Positions 28,318 through 38,331 of a DNA stretch of 64,000 nt are shown piece after piece (within the stretch, counting starts at the first letter, position 1; each line of letters starts with the position of its first letter). The notes under the pieces are model-generated. The model ran no database searches and was not told where the DNA came from. It was given only the letters and a program-made list of their open reading frames with translations. The stretch lies in the NCBI RefSeq assembly GCF_900112045.1, contig NZ_FOJW01000008.1, forward strand, positions 62,001 to 126,000. Reading direction: 5' to 3'. The DNA comes from Lentibacillus halodurans. Lineage in GTDB: Bacteria > Bacillota > Bacilli > Bacillales > Amphibacillaceae. The position numbers were made by a program, and so were the translations under genes.

Positions 28318-29379
28318 TTGAGAAAGTTTCTTGTTTGCTTGTTTTTGTTTATGCCGGTCCTCCTTGTTGCCTGTTCAGATGATGAAGAGCCAGGTGCCCA
28401 AGATAGTGAGTCAAAAGAACATGCAGTGGATGAGAAAGAGCAAGCTCCCGAGCCGCCGGATGACATGAACACATACCCTTTGACAGGGGTGAAAACCGAT
28501 CAGCCGGTCAACAATCGAATCGTCAGCGTGATGGTCAATAATCATCCAAAAGCACGGCCGCAAACAGGTCTCAGTAAAGCAGATATTATTTTTGAAATGT
28601 TAGCAGAAGGACGAATCACACGTTTATTGGCTATGTATCAAAGTGAACAGCCAGATGTTGCCGGTCCTGTCCGGAGTGCGAGAGAATATTATTTTGAAAT
28701 AGCAAATGGCTATGATGCGCTTTATATTCACCATGGAGCTGCTAATTTTGTAAAAGATATGATTCAAAACCGCGCGATTGATCATTTGGACGGGGCCATT
28801 TATGATAATGACGGCAACCTGTTCAAACGTGAATCGTTCCGGTCTGCACCACACAATTCCTATTTGCAGTTTGATGCAGTGTATGATACAGCAGAGCAAA
28901 AGGGATATGGCGTGTCAGAGACATACGATCCGCTGCCGTTTACAACGGAGGAAGAGGCGGCAGATATCTCCGGTGATCCCGCGGTAAGTGTTGAAATTGA
29001 CTATTCCAGCAGGCTGAAGTATATAGTTGAATATAAATATGATGAGAAAAATGGGGTGTACACTCGTTACAGTGACGGGGAGCAGACCGTCGAACGGAAT
29101 TCCGGCGAGCCGATTACAACAGACAATATTTTGATTGTGGAAACATCTCATCGCGTAATCGATGATGCAGGAAGAAGAGAAATCGACATAACATCAGGCG
29201 GAAATGCTTATCTGATTCAAAAGGGAAAAGTCCGCGAAGTCCAGTGGGAAAACCGTAACGGCAGAATTATTCCGGTACAGGATGGCGATCCGGTGAAGTT
29301 TGTTCAGGGTAAGACATGGATAAACGTCATACCTGCAGATCCAGGGATTTCACAATCAGTTACGATATCAAATGAGTAA
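28318..29379 (+). CDS. yerB: DUF3048 lipoprotein YerB
   Basis: 353 residues. The signal peptide ends in lipobox LLVAC, so this is an extracellular membrane-anchored lipoprotein, followed by a low-complexity acidic linker. The body is the YerB domain pair: NNHPKARPQTGLSKADIIFE near 75-94, MLAEGRITRLLAMYQS, and the C-terminal GKTWINVIPADP. Function is unknown in the family. Translation starts with TTG eight bases after AAGGAG. The gene sits in the conserved yerA-yerB-yerC order and probably shares a transcript with yerC 20 bp downstream. Confidence 0.88.
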   Translation: MRKFLVCLFLFMPVLLVACSDDEEPGAQDSESKEHAVDEKEQAPEPPDDMNTYPLTGVKTDQPVNNRIVSVMVNNHPKARPQTGLSKADIIFEMLAEGRITRLLAMYQSEQPDVAGPVRSAREYYFEIANGYDALYIHHGAANFVKDMIQNRAIDHLDGAIYDNDGNLFKRESFRSAPHNSYLQFDAVYDTAEQKGYGVSETYDPLPFTTEEEAADISGDPAVSVEIDYSSRLKYIVEYKYDEKNGVYTRYSDGEQTVERNSGEPITTDNILIVETSHRVIDDAGRREIDITSGGNAYLIQKGKVREVQWENRNGRIIPVQDGDPVKFVQGKTWINVIPADPGISQSVTISNE

Positions 29380-29399
29380 AAAAGGCAGGTGATGTCATC

Positions 29400-29699
29400 A
29401 TGCAGATTGATAAACTACGTGGCAAACAATTGGATCAACTGTTTGATGCGATTCTTTCGTTAAAAGATCGTGAGGAATGCTATAAATTTTTTGATGATAT
29501 TGCAACCATGTCTGAAGTTCACGCAATCGCTCAGCGGCTTCAGGTAGCCAAAATGCTGACAGAAGGGCACACTTACACCTTCATAGAAGATGAAACAAAT
29601 GCATCGACTGCAACGATTTCCCGTGTGCGCCGCTGTATTAACTATGGCAGTGACGGGTATAAGATCGTACTGGATCGCATGCTGGATAACGATGAATGA
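29400..29699 (+). CDS. yerC: TrpR-family DNA-binding protein YerC
   Basis: 99 residues with a TrpR-like helix-turn-helix: AQRLQVAKMLTEGHTYTFIE near 43-62 and NASTATISRVRRCINYG near 66-82. The family (YerC/YecD) binds DNA, but its targets and ligand are not known to me. ATG 29400 follows AGGCAGGTGATGTCATC. The small gene closes the yerAB-C group; a hairpin follows immediately. Confidence 0.88.
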   Translation: MQIDKLRGKQLDQLFDAILSLKDREECYKFFDDIATMSEVHAIAQRLQVAKMLTEGHTYTFIEDETNASTATISRVRRCINYGSDGYKIVLDRMLDNDE

Positions 29700-29707
29700 T
29701 AAAAGCA

Positions 29708-29730
29708 GCTATCTCCGGTTTGGGGATAGC
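29708..29730 (+). terminator. Terminator-like hairpin after yerC
   Basis: GCTATCtCC and GGgGATAGC pair around GGTTT. The downstream T run is poor. Confidence 0.5.
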
Positions 29731-30098
29731 GCGCTTTAGTTGGTCGAAACGTCACGAATTTTACAATTCATATTCAGAAAAAAAACTATCCGAATGTAAC
29801 GGGAAATAGTACATATGATACGTTGCAGCACCTCGCTGAATGAAGTTTTATTTCACCTGCACGAAATGCCACAAAAATCACCACACAAAATCCTAAATTC
29901 ATAGCGCAATTTTTGGTATACTTTTAGAATGAAAGGAAGTATTATGTTTTTATAAAAACTTGGTTTATCGCCGAGTTAGCAAAAGCCATCTTTTTACTTA
30001 TAAGATTAACCATTCATTTAAACGTTTTGACGTTGTAAAAAAGTTCGATATGAATCGTTATCTTTGTGAATCTAATTTTTTAAATGGAGGATTTATAC
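29731..30098. other. Gap between yerC and pcrB
   Basis: B. subtilis has yerD (glutamate synthase-like) at this place; no trace of it was seen here. An extended -10 candidate, TGGTATACT, ends at 29922 and could start pcrB transcription about 170 bp upstream. The -35 is weak. No other structure found. Confidence 0.4.
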
Positions 30099-30791
30099 GT
30101 GAATTATTCATTGGATAATTGGAATCATTTGTTTAAACTGGATCCTGCCAAAGAAATATCGGATGAAGATCTTGATGCCATTTGTGAGTCAGGAACCGAT
30201 GCTGTGATTGTGGGCGGAACGGATGATGTGACGCTGGATGATGTACTGGATTTGCTTTCGCGCATCCGCCGGCATACAGTCCCATGCATTTTGGAAATTT
30301 CCAATATGGAATCCATTACACCTGGATTTGATTATTATTTTATTCCGATGGTAATGAACAGTACGGAGAAAGAATGGATGATGGATATCCAGCATCAGGC
30401 GATTAAGGAATATCGGGATTCAATGAACTGGGACGAAATTATTGTCGAAGGCTACTGTATATTAAATGAGGAAGCCAAGGCATTTAAACAGACAAAATGC
30501 AGCATGCCGGACGATGATGATGTGGTGGCCTATGCGTATATGGCGGAACACATTTTTCAATTGCCGATTTTTTACATGGAATACAGCGGCACGTATGGCC
30601 ATACGGAGCTTGTCAGACAGGTGAAAGAACAGCTTCACAATACGAAGCTTGTTTACGGCGGCGGTATTGAAAATAATTTTCAGGCACGTGAAATGAAGGA
30701 ACATGCTGATACTGTTGTTGTCGGCGACCTGATTTATACGGATATGAATAAGGCACTGAAAACAGTCAAAGCAGTTCAGGAAATGCAGTAA
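30099..30791 (+). CDS. pcrB: Heptaprenylglyceryl phosphate synthase
   Basis: 230-residue TIM-barrel prenyltransferase that joins heptaprenyl diphosphate to sn-glycerol-1-phosphate, giving an archaeal-type ether lipid precursor known in Bacillus. Seen are HLFKLDPAKEISDEDLDAIC near 9-28, the phosphate-binding TDAVIVGGTDDVT near 32-44, and YMEYSGTYG and LVYGGGIEN in the C-terminal half. Start is GTG 30099, nine bases after TGGAGG; an in-frame ATG at 30084 overlaps that site. It lies upstream of pcrA as in B. subtilis. Confidence 0.92.
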   Translation: MNYSLDNWNHLFKLDPAKEISDEDLDAICESGTDAVIVGGTDDVTLDDVLDLLSRIRRHTVPCILEISNMESITPGFDYYFIPMVMNSTEKEWMMDIQHQAIKEYRDSMNWDEIIVEGYCILNEEAKAFKQTKCSMPDDDDVVAYAYMAEHIFQLPIFYMEYSGTYGHTELVRQVKEQLHNTKLVYGGGIENNFQAREMKEHADTVVVGDLIYTDMNKALKTVKAVQEMQ

Positions 30792-30802
30792 GAAATAAGT
30801 AT

Positions 30803-30850
30803 AAAAAGTCGGCAAAAGTGGGTTACCAGTTTTCCATTTCCTGACTTTTT
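30803..30850 (+). terminator. Terminator or attenuator between pcrB and pcrA
   Basis: AAAAAGTC pairs with GACTTTTT, with inner GG/CC and AAA/TTT pairs. The 3' arm itself supplies the T tract. Being inside a conserved gene pair, it may reduce rather than stop transcription into pcrA. Confidence 0.6.
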
Positions 30851-30876
30851 GAACAACATCTGAAGGTGGTGTCATC

Positions 30877-33093
30877 GTGAGTCAGACAATGCATGACTTA
30901 CTAAACGGATTAAATAAAGAGCAGCAGCAGGCTGTACAGCATACAGACGGGCCATTGCTGATCATGGCGGGAGCAGGAAGCGGTAAAACCCGGGTGCTGA
31001 CACACCGGATTGCTTATCTGCTCGGTGAAAAGGATGTTTCCCCGAGAAATGTGCTAGCTATTACATTTACCAATAAGGCTGCCCGTGAAATGAAGGGGCG
31101 TGTACACAAACTGGTAGGAGCAGGCGGTGAACAGATTTGGGTTTCCACCTTCCACTCAATGTGTGTGCGTATTTTGCGCCGTGACATTGACCGGATTGGC
31201 TATAATCAAAACTTCTCGATCCTGGACAGCGGTGATCAGCTGTCGGTCATCAAGCAAATTTTGAAAGACCTGAATATCGACCCGAAAAAATTCGATCCGC
31301 GCGCAATGCTGGGACAGATCAGCGGGGCAAAAAATGAACTGATCACCCCGGAGGAATACAGCCAGAAAGTCGGGGACTTTTTCCAGCGCCAGGTTGCGCA
31401 AGTTTACGAACGCTATCAGAAAACATTGCAAAAAAACCAGGCACTCGACTTTGACGACCTGATTATGCAGACAATTCATTTATTCAAACGTGTCCCGGAA
31501 GTGCTGGAATATTATCAGCGCCGGTTCCAGTATATCCATGTGGACGAGTATCAGGATACGAACCATGCCCAATACTATTTGGTAAAGCAGCTGGCAAACC
31601 GGTATCAGAACCTTTGTGTTGTCGGGGATTCAGATCAGTCGATATACCGCTGGCGGGGTGCGGATATTGCGAACATCCTGTCATTTGAAGAAGATTATCC
31701 GTCCACACGGGTCATTTACCTTGAGCAAAATTATCGTTCGACCAAATCGATTCTAGATGCAGCGAATAAAGTCATCCAAAACAATTCCGGCCGAAAACCG
31801 AAAAATCTTTGGACAGAAAATGACGACGGGAAAAAGATTCATTATTTTCAGGGAGCAACTGAGCAGGAAGAAGCACTCTATGTAACGGACAAAATTCAGG
31901 AGTTGACGCGTGAGGAAGGATTTTCCCGAAATGATATCGCGATTCTGTATCGGACGAATGCACAATCCCGGGCAGTTGAGGATACCTTCGTCAAATCGGA
32001 TATTGCCTATCAGATGGTCGGCGGCACCAAGTTCTATGACCGAAAAGAAATAAAAGATCTGACATCGTATTTACGCCTGATTACCAATCCGGATGATGAT
32101 ATAAGCTTCGAGCGTGTGGTCAACGTTCCCAAACGCGGAATCGGGAAAACATCAGTAGACAAACTGCGTGCATATGCAGGAGAACATGGCATCTCGTTTT
32201 TCCAGGCCGTAAAAGAGGTTGATTTCATCGGTGTCACGAAAAAAGCTGCCAATGCACTGTCGGAATTCGGTAACTTAATACAAACTCTATCGCAGCAGCA
32301 GGAGTTTTTGACCGCTACGGATATGGTTGAAGCGGTATTGGAGCGTACTGGCTACGAACGAATGCTGAAAAATGAGCGGTCACTCGAGTCACAAAGCCGG
32401 CTGGAAAACCTGGAAGAGTTCATGACGGTCACCCAGGATTTTGAGAAAGAAGCCGAGGACAAAACGCTTGTTGCATTCTTGACAGACCTAGCGCTGATAG
32501 CCGATATTGACCGTGTTGATGAAGAGGAAGCAGAAAACGAACCAAAAGTTACACTGATGACACTGCATGCCGCAAAAGGGCTGGAATTTCCGGTCGTCTT
32601 TTTGGTTGGAATGGAAGAAAACGTCTTTCCCCACAGCAGATCGATGTTTGATCAGGAAGAGATGGAGGAAGAACGACGCCTGGCCTATGTAGGGATAACC
32701 CGTGCTGAGCAGGAGCTTTATCTGACCCATGCGAAAATGCGGACCCTTTACGGCCGGACGAACATGAATCCGATCAGCAGATTCATTAACGAAATTCCGG
32801 AAGATCTGGTTGATGGTATTGAACAGGTACGGCAGACGATGTATGGCTCATTTGAAAAGCAGAATAACCAGCCATCTGCTGCAAAACGCCGTGCCGGGAA
32901 AATGCAGCAAACAAGCGGAGCGGAGTCACAAACCTGGAATCCAGGTGATAAAGCGGAACATAAGAAGTGGGGCGTTGGAACAGTCGTCAAAGTTCAGGGA
33001 GAAGGCGAATCGATGGAGCTTGATATTGCATTTCCTGCACCGACAGGTATCAAACGGCTGCTAGCCAAATTCGCACCTATCACGAAACAATAG
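30877..33093 (+). CDS. pcrA: ATP-dependent DNA helicase PcrA
   Basis: 738-residue UvrD/Rep-family 3'-5' helicase for rolling-circle replication, repair and removal of RecA or RNA polymerase from DNA. Motif I is [10 protein letters not shown] near 32-41, motif Ia [12 protein letters not shown], motif [14 protein letters not shown] near 223-234, motif [17 protein letters not shown], and motif [18 protein letters not shown] near 606. The C-terminus has the KWGVGTV Tudor-like segment that contacts RNA polymerase. Start is GTG after GAAGGTGGTGTCATC. Length agrees with B. subtilis PcrA. Confidence 0.97.
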   Translation: MSQTMHDLLNGLNKEQQQAVQHTDGPLLIMAGAGSGKTRVLTHRIAYLLGEKDVSPRNVLAITFTNKAAREMKGRVHKLVGAGGEQIWVSTFHSMCVRILRRDIDRIGYNQNFSILDSGDQLSVIKQILKDLNIDPKKFDPRAMLGQISGAKNELITPEEYSQKVGDFFQRQVAQVYERYQKTLQKNQALDFDDLIMQTIHLFKRVPEVLEYYQRRFQYIHVDEYQDTNHAQYYLVKQLANRYQNLCVVGDSDQSIYRWRGADIANILSFEEDYPSTRVIYLEQNYRSTKSILDAANKVIQNNSGRKPKNLWTENDDGKKIHYFQGATEQEEALYVTDKIQELTREEGFSRNDIAILYRTNAQSRAVEDTFVKSDIAYQMVGGTKFYDRKEIKDLTSYLRLITNPDDDISFERVVNVPKRGIGKTSVDKLRAYAGEHGISFFQAVKEVDFIGVTKKAANALSEFGNLIQTLSQQQEFLTATDMVEAVLERTGYERMLKNERSLESQSRLENLEEFMTVTQDFEKEAEDKTLVAFLTDLALIADIDRVDEEEAENEPKVTLMTLHAAKGLEFPVVFLVGMEENVFPHSRSMFDQEEMEEERRLAYVGITRAEQELYLTHAKMRTLYGRTNMNPISRFINEIPEDLVDGIEQVRQTMYGSFEKQNNQPSAAKRRAGKMQQTSGAESQTWNPGDKAEHKKWGVGTVVKVQGEGESMELDIAFPAPTGIKRLLAKFAPITKQ

Positions 33094-33107
33094 GAGGTGC
33101 TTGCTGA

Positions 33108-35111
<2,004 letters not shown>

Positions 35112-35123
35112 GGAGTGGAGCAA

Positions 35124-36335
35124 ATGAAAAAAATAGTCATCTGGCTGCTGACCACCATTCTGATCCTGACAAGCTGTACACCGTCTATCAACAATGAAGA
35201 TGAAGTTGTTCAAAATGAAGATGAGACACAACAGCAGCAGAACTCGATTGTTTCTAGCCACCAACTATCAGATGAAAATTACCGGACGATTCTGCCCTAT
35301 CGCCCCAGTGCATCCAGGGGCGTTACGACCAATCAGCTTGGAAACAGGGTCGATATTGATGAATTGGAGACAGGCTTAAGAAGGCTTTCTAAAGAATACT
35401 TTGATCCCGAGCAATATTTTTTTGAAGAAGGCCAGTATTTGACGTCTGATATGCTGTATAATTGGCTTGATACGTATCCGACGGACGAACAGCTTAAAAC
35501 ACTCGAGCAAAGAGTGGAAGATGATACTGATTCGTTTAGTGAAGCTGATTTAAATGCGCGCAAGCAGGCCTTAAACCCGCCGCTTGATGAAGACGAAGCA
35601 ACAAAGGAAGATTACGAGAACAATCCGAAATATGTATCCCACATTCTGGAGCAAAATTTTTTAAAGCGGAATGAAGATGATACGGTGGAACTGGTGGGTG
35701 CTTCTATCGGGATAGCGTTAAAGTCAACCTTCACCTATGAGGTTGATGGCAATACCTACCATCGAGATATTTCGCAATCGGAAATGCTGGAAAAAGGAAA
35801 GGAAATTGCCCAAACGGTTCTGGAACGTGTCCGGAACATTGAGGAGCTGAGTGATGTTCCGATTATGATTGCGCTGTACCGGGAAGAAGACCAAAACTCT
35901 CCTGTTCCCGGGAATTATGTAGCTAAAACGGGTGTTGAAGGCGGACAGGCGTCAATAGGCGAATGGGAAACAGTTGACGAGGAAAATGTACTATTCCCAT
36001 CTGATGAAGGCGAAGAAAAATATTACGATACCCAGCAATTAGTCCAAAACTTTGGTTCACGGATTGAAGAGTATTTTCCAAACTATGTGGGTGTAATTGG
36101 CAAAGGCTTTTACAAGGATGAAGAATTGCAAAAATTAACGCTGGAAATCCCGCTGGAGTTTTATGGTAAAGGCGAGGTGATCGGTTTTACACAATATACG
36201 TATGGTCTGGTGGAGGAAATGTTCCAAGATTACTATGACCTGGAAGTCAGAATTACCTCGAACGAAAAAATGGAAAGCTTCATCTATTGGGGAGCAGGTG
36301 ATAATGAAGGGACTGTCCATATTTATGATTCGTAA
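35124..36335 (+). CDS. camS: CamS-family sex-pheromone precursor lipoprotein (YerH)
   Basis: 403 residues. Signal peptide KKIVIWLLTTILILTSC ends in a lipobox. In enterococci and staphylococci the cleaved signal peptide of CamS is the source of a conjugation pheromone; in bacilli no such role is established. The mature part includes VSHILEQNFLKRNEDD and GASIGIALKSTFTY near 187-200 and VGVIGKGFYKDEE near 330. ATG 35124 is eight bases after AGGAG; an upstream in-frame GTG sits inside that site. Last gene of the pcrA-ligA group, followed by a strong terminator. Confidence 0.88.
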   Translation: MKKIVIWLLTTILILTSCTPSINNEDEVVQNEDETQQQQNSIVSSHQLSDENYRTILPYRPSASRGVTTNQLGNRVDIDELETGLRRLSKEYFDPEQYFFEEGQYLTSDMLYNWLDTYPTDEQLKTLEQRVEDDTDSFSEADLNARKQALNPPLDEDEATKEDYENNPKYVSHILEQNFLKRNEDDTVELVGASIGIALKSTFTYEVDGNTYHRDISQSEMLEKGKEIAQTVLERVRNIEELSDVPIMIALYREEDQNSPVPGNYVAKTGVEGGQASIGEWETVDEENVLFPSDEGEEKYYDTQQLVQNFGSRIEEYFPNYVGVIGKGFYKDEELQKLTLEIPLEFYGKGEVIGFTQYTYGLVEEMFQDYYDLEVRITSNEKMESFIYWGAGDNEGTVHIYDS

Positions 36336-36381
36336 ACCTGAAAAAACAATTTAAGTCGATAGACTCAGCACAAAGAAAAAT

Positions 36382-36421
36382 GCCCTTTTTTCACGAAAAA
36401 CAGTGAAAAAAGGGCCATTTT
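36382..36421 (+). terminator. Terminator after camS
   Basis: GCCCTTTTTTCAC and GTGAAAAAAGGGC form a perfect 13-bp stem with an 8-nt loop, followed by CATTTTT. Confidence 0.92.
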
Positions 36422-36587
36422 TAACCGGATTTCCTCATTTCAGGAAAGTTGGCAAGTTTTGGAGGGGTTTATTGCCAATTTTACCCCTCAACTTTCCCAA
36501 TATGAATTTTTGGAATTTATGTTATCATATAAATATAGCATTATTACCAAATCATTCTAAATTTCAGCTAGCGGGGTGGGTAAAAAG

Positions 36588-37856
36588 ATGGAAATCGGAC
36601 CCTATATTAAACTGCACCGCATTCAACAGGAAATGACCCAGGCAGAACTGGCTGAGGGGATTGTCTCCAGCGCTTATTTGTCCAAAATCGAAAATGAGAA
36701 AACCGAAGCAAGCCCAAACGTTATAAGTTTATTATGCACCAGACTTGGTATCCAGCTGGATAATGGAACCGACGAAATGATCAGAGAAAAGCTGCAGGAA
36801 TGGTTTGGCATGCTATCTACAGAAAATGATGAGGAAGAAATCACCCGAACCTATCAGGAATTAAATCAGGTGATGTACAACAATCATTCTGCTGACAGTC
36901 TCGTCATGTTTGAGATTCACAAGATCAAGTATTTTTTAGTCATAAGTGAAATGGACAGCGCATTAAGTCAAATTAATAAACTAGCCGAAATGTCCGGCAC
37001 TTTTGATAGTCTGCATCAGTTTTACTGGTATAAATTTAAAGGAAATTATAATTCGCTTAATTCCGAATTTAATCAGGCGATGCGCATGTATAAAGTTGCT
37101 GAGGAAAAACTGAATCAGGTGGATCTTTCAGAAGAGGAAATTGCTGATTTGCAATATGTAATAGCTGTGACACACAGTAAGCTGCGGAACACGCTTGAGG
37201 CGATTGAATATGCAGAAAAGGCAATCGCCACTTTTCGGACAATATATAATTTTATTCGATGTGCTGAATGTCATATTTTATTGGGCATTTCCTACCGCAG
37301 GATCAGGATGTATGATAAGGCGATAAAAAACTATAACCTTGCCAAACATTTAGGGGAATTGAAACAGCATAAGCATATTATTCAATTGACTAATCAAAAT
37401 TTAGGATATCTATATTCAACGATAGGAGAAACCGAAAAAGCTATTTTTCATTATGAAGAGATCATGAAAGAGGAGAGAATATTATTATTTGAACGGATCC
37501 TTGCAGCTACCTCGCTAATTAAAGAATACCATAGTATTTATAATTTTGATAAGGCTAAAGAAATGGTTGAAATGAGTCAAAGTCTATTGGAAGAAGTCCA
37601 TGACGAAGAAAGGTTTCAGCTATTCTATTACATTACCTATACGTATGATTATGCAATCAATCAGAAAGCCGAAAAGTTTGAATCATTCGTGATTGACGAG
37701 TTTATACCTTACTTAAGGAAACATAAGGATTATGCCAACTTGGTGATTTATGCCAATATGCTGGCACAACATTTTGAAGGGAATAACAGATATAAAGAAT
37801 CTGTTAAATATTACAAAATGGCTAATAGTACTTTTGAAGAACTAGTTAGCCTGTAA
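36588..37856 (+). CDS. HTH-TPR regulator of the RNPP (NprR/PlcR-like) peptide-sensing type
   Basis: 422 residues. Residues 4-60 are an XRE helix-turn-helix (LHRIQQEMTQAELAEGI then SSAYLSKIENEK). From about 85 to the end there are tandem TPR-like helix pairs, for example IEYAEKAIATFRTIYNFIRC and SYRRIRMYDKAIKNYNLAKH, with a final KYYKMANSTFEELV. Size and layout match NprR of the Bacillus cereus group. Such proteins bind a re-imported signal peptide in the TPR groove and then bind DNA. A propeptide gene lies 14 bp downstream. ATG 36588 follows GGGGTGGG; an in-frame GTG at 36576 overlaps it. Target genes are unknown. Confidence 0.85.
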   Translation: MEIGPYIKLHRIQQEMTQAELAEGIVSSAYLSKIENEKTEASPNVISLLCTRLGIQLDNGTDEMIREKLQEWFGMLSTENDEEEITRTYQELNQVMYNNHSADSLVMFEIHKIKYFLVISEMDSALSQINKLAEMSGTFDSLHQFYWYKFKGNYNSLNSEFNQAMRMYKVAEEKLNQVDLSEEEIADLQYVIAVTHSKLRNTLEAIEYAEKAIATFRTIYNFIRCAECHILLGISYRRIRMYDKAIKNYNLAKHLGELKQHKHIIQLTNQNLGYLYSTIGETEKAIFHYEEIMKEERILLFERILAATSLIKEYHSIYNFDKAKEMVEMSQSLLEEVHDEERFQLFYYITYTYDYAINQKAEKFESFVIDEFIPYLRKHKDYANLVIYANMLAQHFEGNNRYKESVKYYKMANSTFEELVSL

Positions 37857-37870
37857 AGGAGGGGGAGAAT

Positions 37871-38011
37871 TTGAAAAAGATAATGGTAACTTTAGCATTT
37901 GGAGCACTTCTTGTAGTGGGATTTGCGGCAGCGCAAGATGCGCCGACGGATTCTGCGATGGAGTGGGAGCCTAAAATCCTTTCAGTAGGTCAGGACGTTA
38001 GTCACTTTTAA
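37871..38011 (+). CDS. Exported signalling propeptide paired with the upstream TPR regulator
   Basis: 46 codons, TTG start, with a very strong AAAGGAGGGGGAGAAT site that begins in the regulator's stop codon. The product opens with KKIMVTLAFGALLVVGFAAA, a Sec signal peptide, then QDAPTDSAMEWEPKILSVGQ and a short DVSHF tail. Size, charged start, hydrophobic core and location directly after an HTH-TPR gene match NprX, PapR and Phr propeptides. The segment PKILSVG loosely resembles the NprX core KPDIVG. The mature peptide is inferred to come from the C-terminal 10-20 residues. Too short and non-ATG, so automatic callers probably miss it. Confidence 0.8.
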   Translation: MKKIMVTLAFGALLVVGFAAAQDAPTDSAMEWEPKILSVGQDVSHF

Positions 38012-38067
38012 TCTAGTTTGAAGCGAAAGATCAGTATTTTTTACCCTATTACTATATGATGTGATTT

Positions 38068-38104
38068 GCCTGAAATAGTGTGGAAAGCTATTTCAGGCTT
38101 TTTT
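38068..38104 (+). terminator. Terminator of the regulator-propeptide unit
   Basis: GCCTGAAATAG and CTATTTCAGGC form a perfect 11-bp stem, followed by six T residues. Confidence 0.93.
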
Positions 38105-38120
38105 CGTTTTCCGGAATTTA

Positions 38121-38136
38121 CATGCAAATTTGCATG
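38121..38136. promoter_or_regulatory. Perfect 16-bp palindrome upstream of the symporter operon
   Basis: CATGCAAATTTGCATG is fully self-complementary, about 50 bp before a TGGTATAAT extended -10 (38181-38189). It may be an operator of a dimeric regulator. No known consensus was matched. Confidence 0.45.
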
Positions 38137-38180
38137 CAGTAAATGTAACAACTTATAATGAACTCAATCAGTGGTACATA

Positions 38181-38189
38181 TGGTATAAT
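38181..38189 (+). promoter_or_regulatory. Extended -10 promoter of the symporter operon
   Basis: TGGTATAAT, a perfect -10 with the TGN extension, 35 bp before the small peptide gene. The -35 region is weak, as often with extended -10 promoters. Confidence 0.6.
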
Positions 38190-38223
38190 AAATGTACAAA
38201 TATTCTGAAAGGAGTGGGTGCAA

Positions 38224-38331
38224 GTGGAGTATGCCATTTCTGGAGCAACATGGCTGTGGATGTTCATTCCGATGCCTGTTGTGATGCTGCTTTCAATTAT
38301 TACATTATTTACGGAAGGGAGGGGAAAGTAA
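38224..38331 (+). CDS. Small membrane peptide abutting the symporter (symporter accessory type)
   Basis: 35 codons starting with GTG, nine bases after AAAGGAG. The product is EYAISGATWLWMFIPMPV then VMLLSIITLFTEGRGK: one hydrophobic segment, probably a single membrane helix. Its TAA ends exactly at the base before the symporter ATG, and its 3' end supplies the symporter's ribosome binding site (GGAGGGGAAAG), so the two are translationally linked. Short one-helix proteins next to SSS-family symporters are known as accessory proteins; direct equivalence here is inferred. It could alternatively be a leader peptide. Confidence 0.7.
   Translation: MEYAISGATWLWMFIPMPVVMLLSIITLFTEGRGK

Noticed and set aside
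35124-36335. Active conjugation-pheromone locus
   Set aside because: CamS homologues are common in bacilli without any conjugative plasmid response, and no conjugation gene is present in the window.
36588-37856. Rap phosphatase
   Set aside because: Rap proteins lack the N-terminal XRE DNA-binding domain, which is clear here. An NprR-like regulator fits better.
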